Below, one piece after another: positions 33,308-42,558 of a stretch of DNA of 64,000 nucleotides. The first letter of the stretch is position 1; each line of letters starts with the position of its first letter. Source of the stretch: Solidesulfovibrio aerotolerans. GTDB lineage: Bacteria > Desulfobacterota > Desulfovibrionia > Desulfovibrionales > Desulfovibrionaceae. The stretch lies in assembly GCF_009856865.1 (NCBI RefSeq), contig NZ_WVUD01000002.1, forward strand, positions 1-64,000, given 5' to 3'. A model generated the notes under the pieces. It was not told the DNA's origin. It saw only the letters and a program-made list of their open reading frames with translations, and searched no databases. A program made the position numbers and the translations under genes.

Positions 33308-34335
33308 CTGCATCCATTTCCGATAAGATCACAGCCATTCGCCGGCAACGCGGCAACGAATTAGCCATCCTGGCCCACCATTACCAGGGCGACGCCGTGG
33401 TCGGCCATGCCGACATCCTGGGCGATTCGCTGGAGCTCTCGCGCAAGATCGCGGCCCTGTCCGCCAAAGACATCATGTTTTGCGGCGTGTTTTTCATGGC
33501 CGAAACCGCAGCCATGCTGGCCGCGCCCGGCCAGCGCATCCACATCCCGGTGCGCGAGGCGGCCTGCGTCATGTCCGAGATGGCCCCGGCCCCGCTGCTG
33601 GACACGGTTCTCGCCACGTTGCGGGCAGCCGGCCGGGACGTGCTGCCCCTGACCTATGTCAACTCCTCGGCAGCGATCAAAGCCGTGGTCGGAGCCTGCG
33701 GCGGCGCGGTGTGCACCTCGGCCAACGCCCCCAAGATGCTCAAATGGGCGCTCGACCAGGGGCGCGGCGTGCTTTTCCTGCCGGACAAGATGCTCGGGCA
33801 AAACACCTGCAACACACTTGGCGTGCCCGAATCCGCCCGCCACATCCTGGATGTGCGCGGCGGCGGCGCAAGGCTTGACATGGACGCCGCCCGCCAGGCC
33901 GAGGTGCTCTTTTGGCCCGGCCAGTGCGTCATCCACGCCCGGTTCAAGGCCGCTGCCATCGCTGCCCTGCGCGCCCAAAATCCCGACGTGCGGGTGGTGG
34001 TCCATCCCGAGTGTTCGCCCCAAACCGTGGCCGCTGCCGACGCTGCCGGTTCCACGTCGTTTATCATCAAATACGTGGCCGAGGCCCCGGCCGGGGCAGA
34101 CATCGTCATCGGCACGGAAATCAATCTGGTCAACCGGCTGGCCAAGCAGTACCAGGGCCAAAAGAGCATCCGGCCGCTGTGCCTCAGCGCCTGTTCCAAC
34201 ATGGCCAAGGGCACCGAGGCCAATCTGCTGGCCGCTCTGGAAACACTGGATACGGCCGAGCCGGTCACCGTGCCCGAGGCTGTGCGCGCCCCGGCCACTG
34301 CCGCCGTGGTGCGCATGCTCGAAGTTTCCGCCTGA
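33304..34335 (+). CDS. nadA: Quinolinate synthase
   Basis: A 343-residue iron-sulfur enzyme that condenses iminoaspartate with dihydroxyacetone phosphate. Cluster cysteines are in GACGGAVCTSANA, HPECSPQTV and LCLSACSNMAKG. The N-terminal AILAHHYQGDAVVGHADILGDS and FCGVFFMAETAAML substrate motifs are clear. It is coupled to nadC by a four-base overlap and followed by nadB after 77 bases. Confidence 0.96.
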   Translation: MTASISDKITAIRRQRGNELAILAHHYQGDAVVGHADILGDSLELSRKIAALSAKDIMFCGVFFMAETAAMLAAPGQRIHIPVREAACVMSEMAPAPLLDTVLATLRAAGRDVLPLTYVNSSAAIKAVVGACGGAVCTSANAPKMLKWALDQGRGVLFLPDKMLGQNTCNTLGVPESARHILDVRGGGARLDMDAARQAEVLFWPGQCVIHARFKAAAIAALRAQNPDVRVVVHPECSPQTVAAADAAGSTSFIIKYVAEAPAGADIVIGTEINLVNRLAKQYQGQKSIRPLCLSACSNMAKGTEANLLAALETLDTAEPVTVPEAVRAPATAAVVRMLEVSA

Positions 34336-34412
34336 CCGCAGCGGTCGGGCCATTTCCGCTTGCGCCGCGACACCCGAATGCCGTGGCCAGCGCCGCAGGA
34401 AGGAGAAGAGCC

Positions 34413-35993
34413 ATGGTCTACCGCATGCATGCCAATGCCCTGGTTATCGGTTCGGGGCTGGCGGGCCTGACCGCCGCCCTGTCCATTGCCGACTCGGGCC
34501 TGGAAGTGATCCTTTTGACCTCCGGCGAAGATCTCGACGACGGCAACAGCGCCCTGGCCCAGGGCGGCATTGTCTATCGCGGCCCGGACGATTCGCCGCA
34601 ACTGCTCGAACGCGACATCCTCACCTGCGGCTGGCGGCACAATTCCGTGCGGGCGGTCAAATATCTGGCCCGGCGCGGACCAGCGACGGTCAAGGAAGTG
34701 CTCATCGACCGCCTGGGCCTGCCCTTCGACCACAAAGGTGCCAGCGACGAATTCCACCTTGGCAAGGAAGGCGGCCACAGCGTGGCCCGCATCCTCCACA
34801 TGGCCGACCGCACCGGCCGGGCCATCATGGAAGGGCTCATGGCGGCGGTCAAAGCCAATCCCAATATCAAGGTGCTGACCCATCGCACGGCCGTTGACCT
34901 GCTCACCTCCAGCCACCACGCCACGCTGCTGGAATTTAAATACCAGCTGCTGAGCCAATGCCTGGGGGCCTACGTCTTAAACGAAATCTCGGGGCAGGTG
35001 GAAACCATCCTGGCTGATTTCACCGTGCTGGCCACCGGCGGCTGCGGCCGGCTGTTCCTGCACACCTCCAACACCCGTTCCTCCATCGGCTCGGCCATGG
35101 CCATGGCCTCGCGCGCCTTTGCCAAGGTCATGAACGCCGAATACGTGCAGTTTCACCCGACCACTTTGTTCCATCGGGCCGAACGTCGGCTGCTCGTCAC
35201 CGAGGCCCTTCGCGGCGAAGGGGCGCGTCTGGTCAATGCCTCGGGCGAACCCTTCATGCAGCGCTACGACCCCCGGGCCGATCTGGCCCCGCGTGACATC
35301 GTCACCCGGGCCATCCTGGCCGAGATGTTAAAGACCGACCAGGACTGCGTCTATTTAGACGTCGCCAACTATGTCAAAGACCTGGAGAAACATTTCCCAA
35401 CCGTCTATACGGGCTGCTTGCAGCTTGGCATCGACGTCACGAAACAGTCCATACCGGTGGTGCCGGCCGCGCATTATTTCTGCGGCGGCGTCCTGACCGA
35501 CAACACCGGGCGCACCACCCTGGAGCGGCTCTACGCCGTCGGCGAATGCGCCTGCACGGGCCTGCACGGAGCCAACCGGCTGGCCAGCACCTCTTTGCTC
35601 GAATGTCTGGTCTGGGGCTGGAGTGCCGGCCAGGACATTGGCAAGCGGGCCGGGTCCAAGGCGGCCATCGGCCGGCGTCTCCTGGACAGCATCCCGGATT
35701 GGGTCAGCCCCGGTTCCAACCGCAACGAAGACCCGGCGCTCATTGCCCAGGACTGGGCCACCATCCGCAATACCATGTGGAACTACGTGGGCATCAACCG
35801 GTCGAGTTCGCGGCTCAAACGTGCCTTTGAGGATCTGCGCGAACTCAATAAGCACATCCACGACTTCTACCGCGAAACGCCTCTGAGCAAAGCGATTGTG
35901 GATCTTTTCCATGGCTGTCAGGCCGCCTACACCATCACCATCGCGGCCATGCAGAACCGACGCTCGCTTGGCTGCCACTATCGGGTGGATTAG
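34413..35993 (+). CDS. nadB: L-aspartate oxidase
   Basis: A 526-residue flavoprotein that oxidises aspartate to iminoaspartate. It has the FAD-binding start ALVIGSGLAGLTAALSIAD, GNSALAQGGIVY, EGGHSVARILHMADRTG, ATGGCGRLF, TEALRGEGARLVN, and PAAHYFCGGVLTD with the FAD motif GECACTGLHGANRLASTSLLE. Anaerobic members pass electrons to fumarate or quinone rather than oxygen. The start has AAGGAG at a proper distance. It completes the nadCAB operon. Confidence 0.95.
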   Translation: MVYRMHANALVIGSGLAGLTAALSIADSGLEVILLTSGEDLDDGNSALAQGGIVYRGPDDSPQLLERDILTCGWRHNSVRAVKYLARRGPATVKEVLIDRLGLPFDHKGASDEFHLGKEGGHSVARILHMADRTGRAIMEGLMAAVKANPNIKVLTHRTAVDLLTSSHHATLLEFKYQLLSQCLGAYVLNEISGQVETILADFTVLATGGCGRLFLHTSNTRSSIGSAMAMASRAFAKVMNAEYVQFHPTTLFHRAERRLLVTEALRGEGARLVNASGEPFMQRYDPRADLAPRDIVTRAILAEMLKTDQDCVYLDVANYVKDLEKHFPTVYTGCLQLGIDVTKQSIPVVPAAHYFCGGVLTDNTGRTTLERLYAVGECACTGLHGANRLASTSLLECLVWGWSAGQDIGKRAGSKAAIGRRLLDSIPDWVSPGSNRNEDPALIAQDWATIRNTMWNYVGINRSSSRLKRAFEDLRELNKHIHDFYRETPLSKAIVDLFHGCQAAYTITIAAMQNRRSLGCHYRVD

Positions 35994-36083
35994 CCCGGCA
36001 CCCTTTCATCAGAAGCACCAGCGCAACAGGAAACGCAGCCGCCAGCGTTTGCTTGCTTGCAATACGCTGCCCCCGTAGTTAAC

Positions 36084-36132
36084 CCCGCCGTGCCGCCGGA
36101 GACGCAACAGACGTCCCAGGCTGCACGGCGGG
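36084..36132 (+). terminator. Hairpin after nadB
   Basis: CCCGCCGTGC and GCACGGCGGG form a 10-bp stem with a 29-base loop, about 90 bases past the nadB stop. No T-run follows closely. A second short palindrome, GCGCGCCCATGGCGCGC, lies near 36192-36209, ahead of opgG. Confidence 0.4.
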
Positions 36133-36235
36133 CTTTGGGCCAGGGGGACGGTTGCCACCGGCCCGAGGGTGCCCACCAGCAGCAAAAAAACCGCGCGCCC
36201 ATGGCGCGCGACCAAAAGATAGGATAGAAACAGAT

Positions 36236-37846
36236 ATGAAAAACGCAGCAGACGTCTTGGTACGCTTCAAACGAACGCCCTTTTATAAGTATATCGGCCT
36301 GTTGACCGTCGTCGCCGTCCTGACCTGGGCACCAGCCCCTGGTAGTGCCGCCCAGGCTGCGGCCAAGCCCTTTACCTTTGAAAATGTCGAGCAGGCCGCA
36401 AAAGAGATGGCCACGGTTCCCTTTCAGGCTCCGCCCGCCATACCCGAGGCACTGCACAAGCTTGATTACGACACCTGGCGCAAGATCCGCTTCCTGCCTG
36501 ACCGCGCCTTTTGGGGCAAAAGCAAGTCGCCCTACGAAATCCAGTTTTTCCACCCGGGATTTTTATACGACCGCACCGTCAAGCTGCATGTCATTGACGG
36601 CGGCAAGGTCGAACCCCTGGCCGTGACCAAGGCGCTGTTTGATTACAGCCAGGTCAAAGATCTCCCGGACCAGCTCCCCACGGAAATCGGGGCCGCCGGC
36701 TTTCGGGTCCATACCGCCATCAACACCCCCACCTACCTGGATGAATTCGTTGTCTTTCTGGGCGCGTCCTATTTTCGGGCCGTGGCCAAGGGCCAGGGCT
36801 ACGGCCTGTCGGCCCGGGGACTGGCCATCAATACCGCCGAGCCTGAAGGCGAAGAATTCCCCTGGTTTCGCGAATTCTGGATCGTTAAGCCCGCCCCGGG
36901 CAAGGCCGCCAAGGGCCTGACCGTCTATGCCCTCCTCGACAGCAACAGCCTGACCGGGGCCTATGCCTTTACCATAACACCGGGCCGCGAAACCGTTATG
37001 GATGTCACCTCGCGCGTATTCCCGCGAACGCCTATCAAAAAAATTGGCATCGCACCCCTGACCAGCATGTTCCTGTACGGCGAGAATTCGCTGCCGGGCA
37101 GCCGCATGGACTGGCGTCCCGAAGTCCACGACTCCGACGGCCTGCTGGTGCATTTCGGCAGCGGCGAATGGCTCTGGCGACCGGCCGTCAATCCCGCCAC
37201 GCTCTTGACCAGCAGCTTTGAGGCCGACAACCTCAAGGGTTTCGGGCTGCTTGAGCGCGATACGGATTTTACCAACTTCCAGGACACCGAAGCGCGCTAT
37301 GAAAAACGTCCGAGCCTGTGGGTTGAGCCGCGCGGCGACTGGGGGCCGGGCCGGGTGGAGATGGTGCTGATCCCGTCCGAACAAGAGATTCACGACAACG
37401 TGGCGGCCTATTTCGTTCCCAAACAAGTTGTCGCGCCAGGGTCGCCCCTGCGTTTTGACTACCGGCTGCGCTGGCTCACAGCCCCGGCCGATCTGCCGCC
37501 CGGCGTTCGGGTCACGTCCACCCGCTCGTCCCAGCCGGACAAGAACAGCCGCTTTTTCGTCGTGGATTTCCAGGGCGACAAGCTGCCCGCCCTGCCCCCA
37601 ACCGCCACGGCCGAAGCAGTGGTCAGCGTCGGGCCGGGAGCCAAGCTCCTCTCGCAACAGTGCTTTCGCAATCCCGTCACCGGCGGCTTCCGCCTGACCT
37701 TTGCCATCGGTTTCGAGGGAGGCTCCACCCTGCAAGACATTTTGCCGGAAAAACGCGAGGCCATCGAATTGCGGGCCTTTTTAAAATTCGACGATAAAAG
37801 TGTCAGCGAAACCTGGAGCTACGCTGTGACGCCGGGGAAATCATGA
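36236..37846 (+). CDS. opgG: Periplasmic glucan biosynthesis protein OpgG
   Basis: A 536-residue exported protein with an N-terminal hydrophobic signal (YIGLLTVVAVLTWAPAPGSA) and the MdoG fold: FTFENVEQAAKEMA, YDTWRKIRFLPDRAFWG, FQVQFFHPG-like IQFFHPGFLYD, GASYFRAVAKGQGYGLSARGLAI, SMFLYGENS and WVEPRGDWGPGRVEMVLIP. OpgG builds or trims osmoregulated periplasmic glucans. The start at 36236 has AGGA upstream; an upstream ATG-free leader would only lengthen it with Pro/Arg-rich sequence. It overlaps opgH by four bases. Confidence 0.94.
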   Translation: MKNAADVLVRFKRTPFYKYIGLLTVVAVLTWAPAPGSAAQAAAKPFTFENVEQAAKEMATVPFQAPPAIPEALHKLDYDTWRKIRFLPDRAFWGKSKSPYEIQFFHPGFLYDRTVKLHVIDGGKVEPLAVTKALFDYSQVKDLPDQLPTEIGAAGFRVHTAINTPTYLDEFVVFLGASYFRAVAKGQGYGLSARGLAINTAEPEGEEFPWFREFWIVKPAPGKAAKGLTVYALLDSNSLTGAYAFTITPGRETVMDVTSRVFPRTPIKKIGIAPLTSMFLYGENSLPGSRMDWRPEVHDSDGLLVHFGSGEWLWRPAVNPATLLTSSFEADNLKGFGLLERDTDFTNFQDTEARYEKRPSLWVEPRGDWGPGRVEMVLIPSEQEIHDNVAAYFVPKQVVAPGSPLRFDYRLRWLTAPADLPPGVRVTSTRSSQPDKNSRFFVVDFQGDKLPALPPTATAEAVVSVGPGAKLLSQQCFRNPVTGGFRLTFAIGFEGGSTLQDILPEKREAIELRAFLKFDDKSVSETWSYAVTPGKS

Positions 37847-40311
37847 GCCAAGGCACGATTCCCCAGGCGGCAACCGGCCAGGACAAACCCTGGCTCGACG
37901 CTCTGGGCGCGCGGGTGCTGGCCTATCTGCGCCGGCTGCCCCTGCCCGAAGGCAAACGGCTGGAGACGGCTCTCAAAACCCTTGAGAGCCTGCCGGCCGA
38001 GGTCAACGAACCTGGAGCGGCCACCCGGCTGGCCATGACCGAACTGCAAACACGCCTGGACGTGCCGCGCGCCGACACTCATTTACACCCCACGCCGCCG
38101 CTCATCCGAACACCCATGGCCCCGGAGCGCATGGGGCTGCGGGTCTGGCGCAAGGCCCTTGGCAAGGCCGTGGGTGCGCCGGCCCCGGATCAAGGCCAGC
38201 CGCCCAAAGATTCCACTGCGCCGGACGGTGCGTCCAATCCGACCTGGAGCGCCGTGGCCGGTCGCCGCCGGCTGGTCTTGGCCGGACTGATCTTTGTACC
38301 CACCGCTTTTGCCGTCCTGCGCATGGCCTCGGTGTTGCCCCACGAGGGCGGCACGGTGCTGGAGAAAATCCTGCTGCTGGTCTTTGCCATGCTCTTTGCC
38401 TGGATCTCCATCGGTTTTTGGACGGCCATGGTCGGTTTTTTCACCCTGATCAAACGTTTTGACCGCTTTGCCATCACCCGGCCCCGGCCAACAGACGCGC
38501 CGGTTCGGTCGGATGCCCGCACAGCCATCGTTTTCCCGGTCTACGGCGAGGACATGGACCGGGTCACGGCCGGCATGGAAGCCGTCTACCGCTCGCTCAC
38601 CCGCGACGCGGCCATCGAGCAGTATGATTTCTTCTTTTTAAGCGACACCCGCGACCCCGAAGCCTGGGCCGAGGAAGAAGCGGCCTGGGCCGGCCTGCGG
38701 GATCGCCTGGACGCCCGGGAACGCATTTTCTACCGTCGCCGCCGGGTCAACACCAAGATGAAAAGCGGCAACATCGCCGACTTTTGCCGCCGCTTCGGGG
38801 CCAATTACGTCTATATGCTGGTCATGGACGCCGACAGCGTCATGAGCGGTGCCACCATCGCCCGCATGGTGACCGTCATGGAAGCGCGGCGGGAAGTGGG
38901 CATCCTGCAATCAGTCCCGGCCATTGTCGGGCGCGAAACCTTTCTGGCCCGCCTCCAGCAGTTCGCCAGCCATCTCTACGGCCCCATGTTTTCCGCCGGC
39001 TTAAGCTACTGGCTTCTGGGCGACGCCCAGTTCTGGGGCCATAACGCGCTCATTCGCATCCGGCCCTTCATGCGCCATTGCGCCCTGCCCCGGCTGTCCG
39101 GCAAGCCGCCCCTTGGCGGCGAAATCTCCAGCCACGACTTTGTCGAAACCGCGCTCATGCGCCGGGCCGGCTGGAGCGTCTGGCTGGCCTACGATCTGCC
39201 CGGCAGCTACGAGGAAGCCCCCCCCAACCTGCTGGCCGAACTGGCCCGGGACCGACGCTGGTGCAAGGGCAACATGCAGCATCTGCGGCTGGTTTTCACC
39301 CGGGGCTTTATTCCGGTCCACCGGGCCTTGTTTCTAAACGGTATCATGGCCTACGGCTCGGCCCTGCTCTGGTTCCTGTTTCTGGCCGTGTCCACGGTCG
39401 AGGCCATCATCGAGTCGCTCACCCCCCCGACCTATTTCCCGCCCACGCGCACGCTGTTTCCCGAGTGGCCGGTCTGGGAGCCGTGGTGGGCCTTAAGCCT
39501 GCTCGCCACCACCGGTGTGCTGCTCTTTTTACCCAAGATTTTTGCCGCCTTCCTGGTCCTGGTCAAAGGCCGCCGACGTCTCTTCGGCGGTTTCTGGCGG
39601 CTGGCGGTCAGCATGGTGATCGAGGTGTTCGTTTCCTCACTGCTGGCCCCGGTGCGCATGCTCTTTCACAGCAAATTCGTCAGCATCACCCTGCTTGGCC
39701 GGGAAACCGGCTGGGGCCGGCAAGTGCGCGACGACCGCTCCACGCCCTGGTCCGAGGCCGTGCGCTTTCATCTGGGCGGCACCGTGCTGGCGGCCCTGTG
39801 GGCCGGCACGCTTTACCTGTATAATCGGGAATTTTTCTGGTGGGTCAGCCCCATCTTCGGGCCGCTGCTCCTGGCCATCCCCTTGTCGGTAATAACCAGC
39901 CTGCCAAGCCTTGGCCGGTGGCTTAAGCGCCTTGGGCTGCTGCTGATCCCCGAAGAGATGGACACGCCGCGCGAACTCTCGGAAATGGAGGCCTTTCACG
40001 AGCAAAACGCCCAGGCCCCACGGCCGCTGGGCATTGCCCGGGAACACGGCGTGGCCCTGGCCGTGGTCGATCCCACGGCCTGCGGCAGACGGCTTGGCCT
40101 GCTTGGCCGACCGTCCCGGGCCGCCAGGGCAGACGCGGCCGCGCGCCAGACGCTGGTGGACAAGGCGGTCGATCTTGGTCCCCAGGGCCTGACGCGCGCC
40201 GAAAAATCAGCCCTGCTGGAAGACCCCGCCGCCTTGGTCGCGACCCACCGCGCCGTCTGGCTGCTGCCCGAGGCCGCCCTGCGCCAACGCTGGTTTGCAG
40301 CCTGGCGCTAG
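37843..40311 (+). CDS. opgH: Glucan glucosyltransferase OpgH
   Basis: An 822-residue inner-membrane family 2 glycosyltransferase. Two helices lie at about 140-200, then comes the catalytic domain with VFPVYGEDMDRVTAG, VMDADSVMSGATI, the acceptor region HDFVETALMRRAG and the processive motif RDRRWCKGNMQHL, then about five helices. It polymerises UDP-glucose into beta-glucan passed to OpgG. The N-terminal 120 residues are cytoplasmic and variable. A hairpin repeat follows the stop at 40351. Confidence 0.95.
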   Translation: MSQGTIPQAATGQDKPWLDALGARVLAYLRRLPLPEGKRLETALKTLESLPAEVNEPGAATRLAMTELQTRLDVPRADTHLHPTPPLIRTPMAPERMGLRVWRKALGKAVGAPAPDQGQPPKDSTAPDGASNPTWSAVAGRRRLVLAGLIFVPTAFAVLRMASVLPHEGGTVLEKILLLVFAMLFAWISIGFWTAMVGFFTLIKRFDRFAITRPRPTDAPVRSDARTAIVFPVYGEDMDRVTAGMEAVYRSLTRDAAIEQYDFFFLSDTRDPEAWAEEEAAWAGLRDRLDARERIFYRRRRVNTKMKSGNIADFCRRFGANYVYMLVMDADSVMSGATIARMVTVMEARREVGILQSVPAIVGRETFLARLQQFASHLYGPMFSAGLSYWLLGDAQFWGHNALIRIRPFMRHCALPRLSGKPPLGGEISSHDFVETALMRRAGWSVWLAYDLPGSYEEAPPNLLAELARDRRWCKGNMQHLRLVFTRGFIPVHRALFLNGIMAYGSALLWFLFLAVSTVEAIIESLTPPTYFPPTRTLFPEWPVWEPWWALSLLATTGVLLFLPKIFAAFLVLVKGRRRLFGGFWRLAVSMVIEVFVSSLLAPVRMLFHSKFVSITLLGRETGWGRQVRDDRSTPWSEAVRFHLGGTVLAALWAGTLYLYNREFFWWVSPIFGPLLLAIPLSVITSLPSLGRWLKRLGLLLIPEEMDTPRELSEMEAFHEQNAQAPRPLGIAREHGVALAVVDPTACGRRLGLLGRPSRAARADAAARQTLVDKAVDLGPQGLTRAEKSALLEDPAALVATHRAVWLLPEAALRQRWFAAWR

Positions 40312-40350
40312 GGCGTGCGAGAGAGGAGTAGAGGGGAGAGAAGAAGAGAG

Positions 40351-40416
40351 AAGGCAGAAGAGGCCTCCGGCGGCCGGGGGGGATAATCCCCCCCGGACCC
40401 CCTTGATAGGAGAAGT
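40351..40416. repeat. Intergenic hairpin repeat, copy 3
   Basis: The unit appears in the opposite orientation to copy 1: GCCTCCGGCGGCC, then the palindrome around GGATAATCC, then a purine-rich tail. It lies 40 bases past opgH, between convergent genes, where a terminator would be expected. Confidence 0.8.
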
Positions 40417-40536
40417 TTTTCAAGGGGGGCTGGGGAGTTGGCTGGCCCACGGGGGCTGGCGGACTGGACAGCCGGCGTTTGCGCTGGCGGGTGCCGCCGC
40501 TGCTTCGGCGTTGCGTCTCCTGCCTTGGCGCTGGCG

Positions 40537-41085
40537 TCAGGCCAACCCGGCGATCACGGCGTCGGTCGTGGCAAACATGACCCCGGCCTGCTCCATGGTG
40601 GCAAGGGCCCGCTCAGCGTCGCCGGGGGTCAAATCCACGCCGGCAATGGCGTCCACAATGACAGTGACAGAAAATCCCTGGGCCACAGCGTCCAGGGCGC
40701 AGGCTTTAACGCAATACTCGGTGGCCACCCCGGCCAGATAAAGGCGCGAAGCGCCAAAGCCACGCAAAAGCCCTTCGGCCGCAGCCTCGGCGAACAGGGT
40801 CAGCGCATCCTTGGTAAGGACGATGTCGCCCGGCCCCGGGGCAAGGGCGTCAACGATCCGAGCTCCCCAGGAACCGACCAGGCAATGGGGCGGCCAGACC
40901 GCAAACTCCTGGGAGTCGGGCGGATGGGCGTCGTTGACGTAAAGCTGCGGCGCACCGACGGCCCGAAACGCCGCTTTGAGTCGCTGGATCGGCGCGACGA
41001 CGGCCTGCCCCTTTTCAAAATACAATTTGCCGGTGGGTTCAATGAAATCATTGAGCATATCGACGATGAGAAACAGCTTTCCCAC
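40537..41085 (-). CDS. pncA: Nicotinamidase-like cysteine hydrolase
   Basis: A 182-residue isochorismatase-fold amidohydrolase. The catalytic aspartate is in LFLIVDMLNDFI, the lysine in DIVLTKDALTLF, and the cysteine in AGVATEYCVKACALDA, the form typical of nicotinamidase (TxYCVKAT). It lacks the long metal-binding loop of enterobacterial PncA but keeps VNDAHPPDS. It would convert nicotinamide to nicotinate. The next upstream gene on the same strand, nicotinate phosphoribosyltransferase, uses that product, which supports the call. The start is GTG at 41085. Confidence 0.85.
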   Translation of the reverse strand: MGKLFLIVDMLNDFIEPTGKLYFEKGQAVVAPIQRLKAAFRAVGAPQLYVNDAHPPDSQEFAVWPPHCLVGSWGARIVDALAPGPGDIVLTKDALTLFAEAAAEGLLRGFGASRLYLAGVATEYCVKACALDAVAQGFSVTVIVDAIAGVDLTPGDAERALATMEQAGVMFATTDAVIAGLA

Positions 41086-41100
41086 GAAAACGACTCCGGG

Positions 41101-42198
41101 TTAGAGGATGCGCCGCAGGCGCGGATTCTCGCGAAAGGCTCTGCCCGTTTTGGCCAAGGCCCGGCCCTCGACCCGCACGATGTCGGCGGTGGCGCACCAG
41201 GCCTCAAAGAGTCCGCCGATCCCCAGCGATTCAAACAGCCGGCCGTGGCGGCCCTCGGCAGCGGCAAAGGCGGCCACCTTGGCCAGATTGCCAAAGCCGC
41301 TGGAGAGTACGATGTTGACGTGTCCGAATCCGGCCGCGTCCAGCGCCTTGCGCACCGCCGCCGTCCCGGACACCGTCACCCCCTTGCCGCCGACAAACGG
41401 TTGCCCAGCATCAGCCGCCCCCCCCTGGCCCGTCAGTTCCCCGGCCGTGTCCAGACGCACGCCCCACAACGCCCCCGGAAGGGCCTCGGCCGTAGCCAGG
41501 GAATCGGTAATCTCGTGATTAAACGTGTCCACCAGGGCGATGCGGCTGCATTCGGGTTCAATGTGGCGGTCAAAGGCCAGCGTCGCCTCCCGGGTGGCCT
41601 GCTGCGGGCCGACATGGTGGGCAAAAACCAGCACCAGGGCATGGGGAATGGTGCCAACGCCTGCGGCCAGACCGGCCGCGCGGGCTCCGGCGTCCGTGGC
41701 GCAGGCATCGAAACCGGCAGCGATAACGGTCTGGCAGATGGCTTCTTCCATGGACCAATGCCAGTGGCGTGCCCCGAAATAGAGGAGGTTTTTGGTTGGC
41801 AGCAGCGCGCGAATGGAGCGGGCCTTGGCCGCAACAGCAGTCAGGTCCGGCGGGGCAATGCCGTTGGCCAGACTGGTGCGCGAGGTCAGGATGCCCAGAT
41901 AGAGCGTTTCCAGCTCAATGAAATCCTGGATCGGGCCTTCAATGTGCATGACAGGTTCCAGGGGGGCAAAGCTGCTGCCCTCAGGTAAGGCCCACACCTG
42001 CCCACCATGCTCGAGCAGGGGCGAAGCGGCCCGAAAAAGCTCGGCTGCTTCCGCGACTCCCGCAAGCACCCCCGGGCCGTTGCGGAAAAAGACCTGCATG
42101 GTGACTCGGGGATTCAGCCCTTCCCGCTCCAGAATGCGCCGCGACCGGATGAAATACTTATCCACATAAGGCAGATGACTCTGGGGCAACGTCGGCAT
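41101..42198 (-). CDS. pncB: Nicotinate phosphoribosyltransferase
   Basis: A 365-residue enzyme that joins nicotinate to PRPP to give nicotinate mononucleotide. Typical stretches are the N-terminal YVDKYFIRSRRILEREGLNP, PVMHIEGPIQDFIELETLYLG, FGARHWHW, IPHALVLVFAHHVG, LVDTFNHEITDS, GVRLDTAGEL and VLSSGFGNLAKV. It is of the shorter archaeal/clostridial type rather than the E. coli type. The start at 42198 has GGAG eight bases upstream. Together with the nicotinamidase gene 15 bases downstream it forms an NAD salvage pair, complementing the de novo nadCAB operon. Confidence 0.92.
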   Translation of the reverse strand: MPTLPQSHLPYVDKYFIRSRRILEREGLNPRVTMQVFFRNGPGVLAGVAEAAELFRAASPLLEHGGQVWALPEGSSFAPLEPVMHIEGPIQDFIELETLYLGILTSRTSLANGIAPPDLTAVAAKARSIRALLPTKNLLYFGARHWHWSMEEAICQTVIAAGFDACATDAGARAAGLAAGVGTIPHALVLVFAHHVGPQQATREATLAFDRHIEPECSRIALVDTFNHEITDSLATAEALPGALWGVRLDTAGELTGQGGAADAGQPFVGGKGVTVSGTAAVRKALDAAGFGHVNIVLSSGFGNLAKVAAFAAAEGRHGRLFESLGIGGLFEAWCATADIVRVEGRALAKTGRAFRENPRLRRIL

Positions 42199-42558
42199 GC
42201 GGGACACTCCACGGGGCTGCTGTGAACGGACGCTCCAAACATTTAACAAGCTAAAAATACTGTCCATTCAAAGCATTGCCAAGGACAAAATCACGCTGGG
42301 GAAATGCGAGACGTAAAGAAAAGAGAAGACGGAAGATGCCTCCGGCGGCCGGGGGGATGATCCCCCCGGACCCCTGCGACTGGAAAAACTTTTAAAGGGT
42401 TTGCAACAGTGGTTGGTACGATGGTCGGCTAAAAACCGGGGCAGCCGGGGGAGGCGCTTGACGGGAACCACCGCTGCTCCGGTGGCCGGGATAACAAAAC
42501 GGCCCGGAAACAAGAACCGTCTGACAAAGAAAATGGCACTGGACGGACTCGGATCACG
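42199..42558. other. Intergenic region upstream of pncBA
   Basis: No gene is seen. It holds one hairpin repeat (42331-42392) and, near 42240-42265, an AT-rich stretch that may carry the pncBA promoter on the minus strand. Confidence 0.4.
42331..42392. repeat. Intergenic hairpin repeat, copy 4
   Basis: GCCTCCGGCGGCC plus the palindrome CCGGGGGGATGATCCCCCCGG, with a diverged purine tail. It lies between the old-yellow-enzyme gene and the promoter side of pncB. Confidence 0.8.

Noticed and set aside
33912-34412. Open frame running through nadA into nadB
   Set aside because: It is the nadB frame extended upstream through nadA codons. The nadB start at 34413 has its own AAGGAG site and matches the family start, so the extension is chance in high-GC DNA.
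40438-41988. Long plus-strand open frame of over 500 codons
   Set aside because: It lies opposite the nicotinamidase and nicotinate phosphoribosyltransferase genes, whose motifs are clear. The plus frame has no recognisable domain.
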